Positions 5,626 through 11,714 of a stretch of DNA of 11,714 nucleotides are shown here, piece after piece (positions within the stretch are counted from its first letter, which is position 1; each line of letters opens with the position of its first letter). The translations under genes and the position numbers were made by a program. A model generated the notes under the pieces. That model did no database searches and was not told where the DNA came from. It worked only from the letters and a program-made list of their open reading frames with translations. The DNA is taken from the NCBI GenBank assembly GCA_026770575.1, contig MU657257.1, positions 1 through 11,714 of the forward strand. Reading direction: 5' to 3'. This stretch comes from Pelagophyceae sp. CCMP2097. Its lineage: Eukaryota; Sar; Pelagophyceae.

Positions 5626-8600
5626 CTACACGTAAAGCGTACAGGGACCGGGCGCCTCTGGAAGCGCCCTCTGCAACGACTACCCTTTGCAAACGGTCGT
5701 CCTTTGCAGACGGTCGCCGGGGCCTCTGCTGCGCTCTCGCGCCGTTTTGTGCTCCGATGACGCGGGTTTGTGCGAGGTCGTGCGGTTGGAACGTCAGGAT
5801 CTTCTTGGTTGCTTCTAACGCAAGGCAAAAGAACATGGGCGGCGCCGAAACGCCCGCCGTCGCAAAGGCCCACGCGGTGTTCGCCTAAAGGTGGCGTGTT
5901 GAGTCGCCCTGGAAACGCTCTTTCTGCGACGCGGCCCCCCGCCGGTGGACCCCGCGCCGCCTCAGCGTGAGTCTTTCCATCGCTCGACAGCATGGTCGGG
6001 GGCCGTCTCCGGGACCGCCTCCGGGACTGTCTCAAAGGGCCGTCGAGAAGGAGGGATCGTCGACGGACAGTGCAGGGGCTCCGGGCCGTCTCCCGGCTGC
6101 AGAGGACCGCCTTCGGGCCCGTCGAGAGGGCCCGCCTCCGGAACCGTCGACGGACCAACGACGGACCGTCTCCAGGCTCGTCTCTGGGACCGTCTCCCGG
6201 CCGCAGAGGACCGCATCCGGGCCCATCTCTGGGACCTTTGTTCACCGTGCGATGCCTTGCTCCGGCCCCTGCCTCCGTCTGGAGACCGACCCAAAGGAGC
6301 CCTTTGACCCTGTATGTGGACCCACACACCGGACTCATCAACCGGCCCCAAGACCGGCGCCTTGCAGAAGGTGGAGGCGGACCTCTGCCAGTGGAGGAGA
6401 CCACGCAGAGGGGCCGCCTCCAGGCCGTCTCCAGGGCCATTTCCAGGACTGTCGACGGACCGTCGACGAACCGTCTCCGGGCTCGTCTCCGGGCCCCGCC
6501 TCCGAGACCGTCCCCGGGACCGTCGATAGACCGTCTCCAGAATCTCCCCGCCGCCTCGACCGTGGTCACTTTCCGGGAACCCTCGCGAAATCTGAGCCGC
6601 CGCATGGGATCCCATGAGCCCATATTGGTCCGGTTGAATCCCATACGGCTGATGGGACCCATACGTGCATGGGCCTATACGGGGAGCCTTGCTTTGGGCG
6701 AGGGGTGTACAGAAGGGGTCTTGGAACGGATCGTCCATAGGCCTTCCGTGCGAGGGCCCTTTTCGAGGGGCCTTGCAAGGGACGGTGCGGAGGGCCTTGC
6801 AGGGGACCGCGAGAGGCCTTGCAAAGGACCGTGCTTCAAGGCCCGCCCTCGGACTGAACGAGGAGCCGTTGAAGAGGCCACGCAAAAGCGAAGGGCCCGT
6901 GCGAGGGGCCTTGAAAAGACCGTGCGGGGACCGTGCGAGGCCCTGCAGGGACCCGTGGCCTTGCAAGGACCCGTACGAGAGACCGCGCAAGGGACCGTAT
7001 GGGGGGGGGCGTACAAGGCCCGTGAGCCAGGACTGGCCAAGGAGCTGTGTGGGGGGGGGCGTGCGAGGGGCCTCGCAAGAGCCTCCTCCGGACCCTTTCG
7101 CTGCTCGAAACGCCTCTTCGAGCCCCCGGCTCGACCACGACGGGGAAACACCGTTTCCAGGAAAAGAGGGGCCTCGTGTGCAAACGGCGGGGGACCGTAC
7201 AGGAGTGGTTTCCCAAGCGCTGTGCGAGGGGGCTCGTCAGGGCCCGCACGAGGAGCCTTGCGAGAGGCCCTCCAGAAGGGGTCTTGGAACGGACCGCCCA
7301 GAGGCCTCTTCGGGGCCCGTGCAAGAGTCCCCGTGCCGAGGGCCTTGCAGGGCACCCCGAGGCCTTGCCCGTACGATCGGAGCGCATTTTGCGAGAGGCC
7401 CGCACTCGGCCCGCAATAGGGGGCGTCCGAGGCCACAGATTTGGGCCATCCCGTACAGAGGGCCCTTGCGAGGGACGTGTCGAGGCCCTTGCGAGGAGCC
7501 TTGAAGGGATCCTGTTCGAACGCTTGCAAGAGACCGTGCGTGCAGGCTTGAGAGGGCCCTTGAAAGAGGCCGAAGCAAGTGACCTTGCTGAGGCTCAAGA
7601 TCGCCAAAGAGAAAAAGGGCCCGTCCCTCCGGACGGTGCAAGGACCCGGGAAAGGCTGCCCCTCGCACCGACGAGGCCACCTGGCGGCCCTGGCGGCCCA
7701 TCTGGGAGAATCGGACTCTGAATTCCAAGGTCTCACCCTTGAAACGTATCGGTTTTCCTTTTCTTCGACGCGGTGGCCGTGCTAGGTCGTGCGCCTTTGC
7801 GCCGTTGCTCTTCTTCTGCGCCTCGTCGGCAAAGGCTTGGAATAAAGCTGGGGAGTCGATTTTTAGATGGGCGTAGGCCCATGCGATAGTGCCCATGTGT
7901 TGAGGATTGAAATCTTTTGTTCGAGTCTGAATTTCGATAGCGACCTATTCGAGTGAGTCTGAATTTTGATAGCGACCTATTTCGAGTACATAGAAGAAGA
8001 CCTCAAACGCGCCTCCGCAACCGACGCGCCAGAAGCAGCCTCTCGCGTATCTGGCATCGCCAATAAGATGGCCGCGTCGTCAAGGTCCCTGTGACAAGGT
8101 CCCTGTGATGATAAGGGACCCGTGACGAGGTCCCCGTGAGGAGGTCCCCGTGAGGAGGTCCCCGTGACAAGGTCCCTGTGGTGACAAGGTCCACGTGACG
8201 AGGTCCTGTGTTAAGGTCCCTGTGGTGACAAGGTCCACGTGACAGGCTCCCTGTGACGAGGTCCCTGCGTCAAGGTCCCTGTGGTGACAAAGTCCCCATG
8301 ACGAGGTCCCCGTGACGAGGTCCCCGTGGCAAGGTCCCCGTGACGAGGTCGCCGTGACAAGGTCCCTGAGTCAAGGTCCCTGTGGTGACAAGGTCCCCGT
8401 GACGAGGTCCCTGTGGCAAGGTTCCCACGACTAGGTCCCCGCGACGAGGTCCCTGTGGTGACAAGGTCCCCGTGACGGGATCCCCGCAACGACGTCCCCG
8501 CGACAAGGTCCCTGTGATGACAAGGTACCCATGACGAGGAATCCGTGACGAGGCCCTCGTGACAAGACTCGTGTGACAGGGTCCAGGCAAGGTCCCTATG

Positions 8601-10731
8601 GCAAGGTCCTCGTGACGAGGTCCCAGTGGCAAGGTCCCCACGACAAAGTTCTATGTGACGAGGTCCCCGTGACACGCCTCTTGCGACGAGCCCCCGTGAA
8701 AAGGTCCCGGCAAGTCCCCGTGGCAGGGTCTCTACGACAAGGTCCCTACGGCAAGGTCCCGTGACAGGTCCCCCGTGACGAAGTCGCCGTGAAAAGGTCT
8801 CCGGCAAGTTACCGTGACGAGGTCCCCGCAACAAAGTTAATTTGGTGGCACTGTACCCCTTGAAAAGGTCCCCGCAACAAAGTTCCATGTGACAAGGTCC
8901 CCGTGGCAGGGTCCCTACGGCAAGGCCTTAATGACAAGGTCCCGTGACAAGGTTCCCGTGACAAGGTCCCCGGCAAGGTCCCTGTGACAAAGCCCCCGTG
9001 TCAAGGTCTTATTGACGAGGTCCCTGTGACCAGGAACCCGCGTCGCGGTCCCCGTGGCAAGGTCCCCATGGCAAGCACCCCGTGACGAGGTTCCCATGAC
9101 AAGACCCTTGTGACAAGCCCCCCTTGGCAAGGCCCCTGTGACAAGGTCCCTATGGCAAGGTTTCTGTGACATGGGTTCCCGTGGCAAGGACCCCGTGACG
9201 AGGTTCCCGCGATGAGGCCCTCGTGACAAGGCCCGTGTGACGAGGCCCTTGTGACAAGGTCCCTGTGGCAAGGACCCCGTGACAAGGCCCCAAAGGGTCC
9301 CGGCGAGGTCCCGCGACAAGGTCCCTCTGAACAAGGTCCCTCTGGACAAGGTCCCTCTGGACAAGGTCCCTCTGGACAAGGTCCCTCTGGCAAGTTCCAT
9401 CTTTGCCTCTGCTCTGCGCCGCTTTGGCGACGGCCCCGTGGCGGCGGCAGCGTCTCCTCTCTGACAGTGCTGCAAAGGACGCGGCTGATTCACGGCGTCG
9501 AAGAGGCGCGTCTCTCGCACGCCCGCCTTGGCGTAGGACCAGATCAGGTCCGAAATCTGAACCGGAGTAAACGCCGTCATCTTCATCGTCGCGTGATACG
9601 CCACGGCCTCGAAGAGGGTCGGGTCCGAGTGGCCGGCTTTGGTAAACCTACGAAAAGCGTCGAGGGTCCGCCCTGTCGTTCGACCGCCGTCCATGCCGCC
9701 GTCCTCCCCTCTGCGGTGCCGGAGGGTGGGTTTGGTGCGGGGGCGCGAGGCCCAGATGAACGAGTCTCCCCTCTCTCGCCTCTTGTGTATTCTGGCGCCC
9801 AGATGAGCGAGTCTACGGTCTCAGTGTTTTCCTGGCGCCGGTTTGCCACGCCCAAATGAGTGCCACCAACATATCCGCCTTGAAGGTCCGTATCCGCTCC
9901 GGCGCCGCCATCGCGACGCGCTCGAAGAGCGCCGGGGCGTCGACGCCCATTTTGGCGACGCCCCAAACGGCCTACATTTGCGAGTTTGGCGGTGCAAGGG
10001 TACGAAGCACTCTCCTTTGAAAGCACTCTCCTTTTAGCACTCTCCTTTTGCGCCTCTGACGAGGGCGTCTTTTCCTCAACTTCTCAAAGGCCGTCTCGAG
10101 GCCGTCGAGACGGGCCGTCTCAAAGGCCGTCGAGACGGGCCGTCTCAAAGGCCGCCGACTGTTTGATCGATTCAAGGAACGTCTCAAAGGCCGGAGAGAA
10201 GACCGCCTCAAAGGCCCCACGCGGTCAAAGTTTCCAGACGCGGCTATCGACGTGAGCGAGCTCCTTGGATTCCCATGCAGAAGGGTCCTTGACGATGTCC
10301 TGGAGCGTCTGTTCCACAAGTCGATCCAGCACAGGTTTCACCGCCGCGGCTCGGGTCAGCGTCCCGAGCTTGAAAAGGGAAGTCGCGAGATGCACGCGGT
10401 TATACTCGGGACCCTTCTTCTCGAAAAGTAAGAGGATGTCGCCAGCCGTGTTCTTCGAGTTCAACCTCTTGGTGAGCATAAATGCCTTTTGCACCTCTGG
10501 AGCACGAACCGGCAGAGCCTTCTTCGGAAGCAACTTCGGGGCCCACGGCTTCTTCGGCTGCTGCGGCTGCTGAGGTGGGCGCCCTAAAGAACCCCAGGCC
10601 TTTGCCACAGTGGTATTCGGCGGCGGCGGCCGGCCGCGCTCCCATGAGTTGCGAGCAAACGCCTCCGGCCCGGGCACGCTCAAAGACTTTTGGACGATGC
10701 GCTTGTCGATGATCCGCTTCATCCCGGACAT
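4651..10731 (-). CDS. Helical-repeat (OPR/HPR-like, FASTK-type) RNA-binding protein, 6 exons, 667 residues
   Basis: Exons on the minus strand: 10252-10731, 9850-9971, 9494-9647, 7783-7944, 5774-5884 and 4651-5625; total 2004 nt including TGA. After an N-terminal region of about 155 residues the protein is about 14 repeats of 37-38 residues, typified by LANTAWAFATAGVSAP and (A)LFEALA...KI.TFNPQ: two helices per repeat. Such arrays occur in algal and plant organelle RNA-processing proteins and in proteins related to the FASTK group; a role in mitochondrial or plastid RNA metabolism is inferred. No RAP domain is seen at the C-terminus, which ends ATLEPHGGAV. No clear targeting peptide can be asserted, though the N-terminus is basic. 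Each of the five joins keeps frame and repeat length. Introns 4 and 5 appear to be GC-AG. The start is the first ATG of exon 1; a second ATG is three codons later. Confidence 0.85.
5626..5773 (-). other. Helical-repeat gene intron 5 (148 nt, probable GC-AG)
   Basis: CTC|GCACAA ... GTGTAG|GCGAGC. Its first two bases equal the first two of exon 6. It sits at the same place in the repeat as intron 4, between the Leu and Ala of HDL/A. The interior holds short repeats built on CCTTTGCA(A/G)ACGGTCG. Confidence 0.6.
5774..5884 (-). CDS. Helical-repeat gene exon 5 (exactly one repeat)
   Basis: The 111-nt exon, entered after CTTTAG, encodes 37 residues: ANTAWAFATAGVSAPPMFFC, then LALEATKKILTFQPHDL. 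This is one complete repeat unit. Upstream join: AHDL/ANTAWAF; downstream join: PHDL/ASLSWAF. The donor is CTC|GCACAA; a GT site 12 nt further on (CGC|GTCATC) would keep frame but add AQTR to the repeat. Confidence 0.75.
5985..6545. repeat. CCGTCTCCGGGACC minisatellite in intron 4
   Basis: Degenerate units of about 12 to 18 bases are built on CCGTCTCCGGGACCGTC and TCGACGGACC. A larger block, CTCCCGGC(T/C)GCAGAGGACC, occurs near 6090 and again near 6195, so there is higher-order structure. The CCGTCTC core is shared with other repeat fields in the window. Confidence 0.75.
6700..7560. repeat. GAGGGGCCTTGCAAGGGACC-type minisatellite in intron 4
   Basis: Many degenerate copies of GGCCTTGC(A/G)AGGGACCGTGCGAG are present, units near 14 bases or multiples. 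A 20-base exact match, AGAAGGGGTCTTGGAACGGA, lies at 6711-6730 and at 7274-7293, within longer similar blocks. Two runs of nine G occur near 7003 and 7051 within another repeated pair. Confidence 0.75.
7783..7944 (-). CDS. Helical-repeat gene exon 4
   Basis: The 162-nt exon is entered at AATAG|GTCGCT. It encodes VAIEIQTRTKDFNPQHMGTI, then AWAYAHLKIDSPALFQAFAD and ends KAHDL. Joined to exon 3 it makes RLFDAVAIEIQTRT, in register. Its donor is CTA|GCACGG, a GC donor. The exon start lies within a 32-bp tandem duplication (separate entry). Confidence 0.8.
7923..7987. repeat. 32-bp tandem duplication covering the exon 4 splice acceptor
   Basis: Copies at 7923-7954 and 7955-7987 begin GAGTCTGAATTT and differ by one substitution and one single-base indel. 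On the minus strand each copy contains an (A)ATAG|GTCGCTATC acceptor, so two acceptors lie 32 nt apart. The downstream one (exon start 7944) gives the repeat-preserving protein. The upstream one (exon start 7976) changes frame and meets a stop at 7863-7865. Confidence 0.85.
8085..9315. repeat. 14-bp minisatellite, GACRAGGTCCCYGT
   Basis: Many dozens of variants of GAC(A/G)AGGTCCC(C/T)GT are arranged head to tail over about 1.2 kb, with frequent small insertions such as GTGGT or GTGAT and truncations. A 14-base unit is out of phase with codons, so its translations cycle with a 14-residue period (GPRHGDLVTTGTLSR-like) in minus frames. Confidence 0.9.
9316..9390. repeat. 5 x 15-bp homogeneous tandem repeat
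   Basis: Five units of ACAAGGTCCCTCTGG start at 9316, 9331, 9346, 9361 and 9376; the first differs at its last base only. It adjoins the older 14-bp field and is a one-base-longer derivative of its unit. Because 15 is divisible by three, the antisense frame gives a clean PEGPC pentapeptide repeat. Confidence 0.95.
9494..9647 (-). CDS. Helical-repeat gene exon 3
   Basis: The 154-nt exon is entered after TTCGTAG in phase 2. It encodes FTKAGHSDPTLFEAVA and then SDLIWSYAKAGVRETRLFDA. It ends GCC|GTGAAT. If unspliced, its frame runs on into the intron 3 minisatellite without a stop for hundreds of bases. Confidence 0.85.
9648..9849 (-). other. Helical-repeat gene intron 2 (202 nt, GT-AG)
   Basis: GC|GTGGCA ... 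TTCGTAG|GTTTAC, phase 2. Inside it a block beginning CCCAGATGA(A/G)CGAGTCT occurs twice (near 9750 and 9800), about 50 bases apart. No other structure is seen. Confidence 0.75.
9850..9971 (-). CDS. Helical-repeat gene exon 2
   Basis: The 122-nt exon is entered after AATGTAG and encodes AVWGVAKMGVDAPALFERVA through LVALIW. It ends in phase 2 at TGGGC|GTGGCA. Joined upstream it gives ELAHAVWGVAKMGV, and downstream LIWAFTKAGHSDP, both perfect repeat continuations. Confidence 0.85.
9972..10251 (-). other. Helical-repeat gene intron 1 (280 nt, GT-AG)
   Basis: CAC|GTCGAT ... AATGTAG|GCCGTT, phase 0. Its exon 1-proximal half is the 25-bp repeat described separately. Near 10003-10045 the block GCACTCTCCTTT occurs three times. 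Confidence 0.75.
10086..10215. repeat. CCGTCTCAAAGGCC repeats with exact 25-bp tandem copy and inverted repeat
   Basis: Positions 10101-10125 and 10126-10150 are identical 25-base units beginning GCCGTCGAGACGGGCC and ending GTCTCAAAG. Each unit holds the inverted repeat GAGACGG-G-CCGTCTC, able to form a hairpin. Diverged copies with (C/G)TCTCAAAGGCC follow to about 10215. Confidence 0.9.
10252..10731 (-). CDS. Helical-repeat gene exon 1 (N-terminal region)
   Basis: The exon encodes 160 residues: MSGMKRIIDKRIVQKSL, a Pro/Gln/Lys-rich linker, then VQKAFMLTKRLNSKNTAGDI and LLFEKKGPEYNRVHLATSLF. The latter is the 'lead' segment that usually precedes the repeats (short helices scoring gene expression defects in FASTK-like relatives). 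It ends KELAH at CAC|GTCGAT. The frame continues unspliced for only eight codons, WKL then stop. Confidence 0.8.
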
Positions 10732-11388
10732 GGCGGCGTTTTAAAGCGCCGGCGACGCCGAGCGTGGCCCTTGCGCGGCCCCGCGACCGGCGAGCGAGCG
10801 GTGCGCGCCGACGGCAACGGGCGAGGCGCACGGGCGTTGCACCGCGAACCGACCTGGGAAACCGCTGCCTGGCCTTTCGACCTGGGGAACCTCTGCCTTG
10901 CCAGGCCGGGTCGCACGTGCGCACCTCTCGATGATGGCCCCGACACGGTATCGCGGAAGATTATCGTGGATTGTCGATTTGGCGATACCTAGCGTTTGAC
11001 AAGTGTATAAAACCGGCACATGATCTCACAGTCCCGGGGCCGCCGAGCTTAGAAGCTAAGACCACCGGTAGCCCCTTCCTTGGGCGACGGCGGGCCTGTG
11101 TCTCCCGCGAGCACAACTGCGGCGCACGAGTTCGGGACCCTTTCCAAGCCCAGACGCGACCCTGCGCGAGAGCTCGTCCACTTGGATGGCATCAGAGCCG
11201 GGAGGATGGCTTACGGAGAGCACAGCTCGGCTCCTCGGTGGAGCATGTGTGATTGGAGGGCGCGGTCTTTCGTTGTCGTCGCGCCGTGCTCCTTGGCGGC
11301 GCCGCGGGGGCGGCGGCCGGGGCTGGAGATGTGTCGCCGAGATGGCAGTAGCGCGGCCTTTGGATCAGCTGGAGCAAAGAGTACTTAC
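10732..11388. other. Intergenic/intron region without a supported gene
   Basis: This stretch lies upstream of the helical-repeat gene start and downstream of the PT-repeat exon's donor, so it probably contains the former's promoter and an intron plus perhaps the last exon of the latter. Seen: an imperfect 30-base-period duplication at about 10850-10905 (CGACCTGGG(A/G)AACC core); an inverted repeat GGTATCGC (10947-10954) / GCGATACC (10982-10989); TATAAAA on the plus strand at 11006-11012; a small hairpin CTTAGAAGCTAAG near 11049-11061; and a minus-strand HTH-like peptide (see findings). None of these is enough to call a gene. Confidence 0.4.
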
Positions 11389-11714
11389 GTCGGCTTGGAC
11401 ATGGGAGGCATCGTCGGCTTAAACATCGTCGGCTTGGACATAGGCACAACCGTAGGCAGGGACGTAGGCACGGACGTCGGCGCGCCCGTCGGCTCCGAAG
11501 TCGGCGCGGCAGTCGGTGCGGCAGTCGGCGCGGCCGTCGGCGCGGACGTAGGCACCGCGGTCGGCGCGGCCGTCGGCACCGCCGTCGGCGCGCCCGTCGG
11601 CACCGCCGTCGGCGCGCCCGTCGGCACGACCGTCGGCACCGAAGTCGGCACCGAAGTCGGCGCGGCCGTCGGCACCGAATTCGGCGCTGCCGACCCAGTC
11701 GGCACCGCCGTCGG
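11389..11714 (-). CDS. PT-repeat (Pro-Thr-rich) protein, partial exon open at right edge
   Basis: The minus frame is open from the window edge and reads PTAVPTGAPTAVPTAAPTSV-type repeats (PT every four residues) for about 100 residues, then shifts to PTxxPxSKPT variants. Established: PT-repeat tracts are common in secreted or cell-surface proteins of stramenopile algae, where Thr/Pro-rich stalks are often heavily glycosylated; that role here is inferred. The unspliced frame ends at TAA (11385-11387), but that stop lies within CCGAC|GTAAGT, a consensus donor beginning at 11388, so the exon probably ends at 11389 in phase 2 and the protein continues. The next exon was not identified. The DNA is a 12-base-period repeat of GTCGGC(G/A)C, which makes polymerase slippage and length variation likely. 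Confidence 0.65.

Larger units (their letters stand above)
5885..7782 (-). other. Helical-repeat gene intron 4 (1898 nt, probable GC-AG), repeat-filled
   Basis: CTA|GCACGG ... CTTTAG|GCGAAC. The interior shows no gene: two repeat fields (separate entries) with a short less repetitive segment between them, around 6550-6700. Long open frames on both strands, including a plus frame of 475 codons from 5992, are stop-free GC-rich repeats with shifting Arg/Pro/Gly composition. Confidence 0.65.
7945..9493 (-). other. Helical-repeat gene intron 3 (1549 nt, GT-AG), minisatellite-filled
   Basis: GCC|GTGAAT ... GAATAG|GTCGCT. About 85% of it is one tandem repeat field (8085-9390). Remaining parts are about 100 bases next to exon 3 and about 140 bases before exon 4, the latter including the duplicated acceptor. 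The intron has long stop-free frames on the minus strand. Confidence 0.75.

Noticed and set aside
5036..5635. A 199-codon plus frame with repeating Lys-Ala-Ser-Asn-Lys-Ala-Gly motifs
   Set aside because: It is antisense to exon 6 of the helical-repeat gene and mirrors its repeat period.
5992..7419. A 475-codon open frame on the plus strand
   Set aside because: It lies inside intron 4 of the minus-strand gene and follows the minisatellite units; its Arg/Gly/Pro-rich content changes with each repeat field and shows no domain.
7588..7597. GAGGCTCAAG as a relic of the dinoflagellate spliced leader
   Set aside because: Only the last eight bases match the end of that leader and nothing of the rest; it falls inside intron 4.
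8211..8888. A 225-codon minus frame rich in GDLVTGTLSRGP-type repeats
   Set aside because: It is the translation of the 14-bp array, which lacks stops in several frames. The 14-residue period is a by-product of a unit length not divisible by three.
8085..9390. A CRISPR-like array
   Set aside because: Units are contiguous 14-15 bp copies with no unique spacers; this is a minisatellite within a eukaryotic intron.
11006..11012. TATAAAA as a core promoter for a plus-strand gene
   Set aside because: No gene follows it on the plus strand, and the heptamer also reads sensibly as part of a minus frame. Kept only as an observation.
11040..11200. Possible 5S rRNA-like segments (AGAAGCTAAG near 11052 and CTTGGATGG near 11180)
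   Set aside because: The two segments are about 130 bases apart, against a few tens of bases in 5S rRNA, and the surrounding sequence does not match; treated as chance.

Overview
The window looks like nuclear DNA of a GC-rich, intron-bearing microbial eukaryote, most likely an alga. Support comes from spliced genes, a helical-repeat protein of the organelle RNA-binding type, a WD40 protein of the 'SPDGARVVT...KTARLWDA.TG' style that is greatly expanded in pelagophytes such as Aureococcus, a PT-repeat protein of a kind common in stramenopiles, and a Helitron-like helicase fragment. A pelagophyte-like stramenopile is my first guess. A dinoflagellate is the main alternative, because two introns appear to use GC donors and most introns are flanked by short direct repeats. 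The assignment is inference.

Layout, left to right. (1) 1-121, minus: the start of a Helitron/PIF1-type helicase-like ORF that runs off the left edge. (2) 396-2277, minus: a three-exon DOT1-like SAM-dependent methyltransferase of about 466 residues with a long Ala-rich insertion. (3) 2493-3660, plus: a seven-bladed WD40 gene, divergent from the methyltransferase, whose last blades carry a nonsense codon and a frameshift. (4) 3661-4650: no gene seen, but a pyrimidine tract and a degenerate GAGACGG repeat field. (5) 4651-10731, minus: a six-exon gene for a 667-residue protein of about 14 helical repeats of about 37 residues (OPR/HPR-like, FASTK-related style). Its two long introns are filled with minisatellite. 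(6) 10732-11388: no gene I can support. (7) 11389-11714, minus: the 3' part of a PT-repeat protein exon, open at the right edge and ending at a consensus splice donor.

The six-exon gene is the main result. No single open frame shows it. Every proposed splice joins two pieces of the same ~37-residue repeat in register, and the exon lengths (480+122+154+162+111+975) give an uninterrupted frame. Many other long open frames on both strands are stop-free translations of GC-rich tandem repeats inside introns and should not be read as genes.

The genes do not form an obvious pathway. A methyltransferase, a WD40 scaffold, an organelle-type RNA-binding repeat protein and a PT-repeat surface/secreted-type protein are ordinary independent nuclear genes. 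What unites the window is its intron biology: AG|G acceptors throughout, donor and downstream exon sharing the same first dinucleotide, probable GC-AG introns, a duplicated splice acceptor that would act as a frameshifting decoy, and related GAGACGG/CCGTCTC minisatellites in unrelated introns and intergenic DNA.
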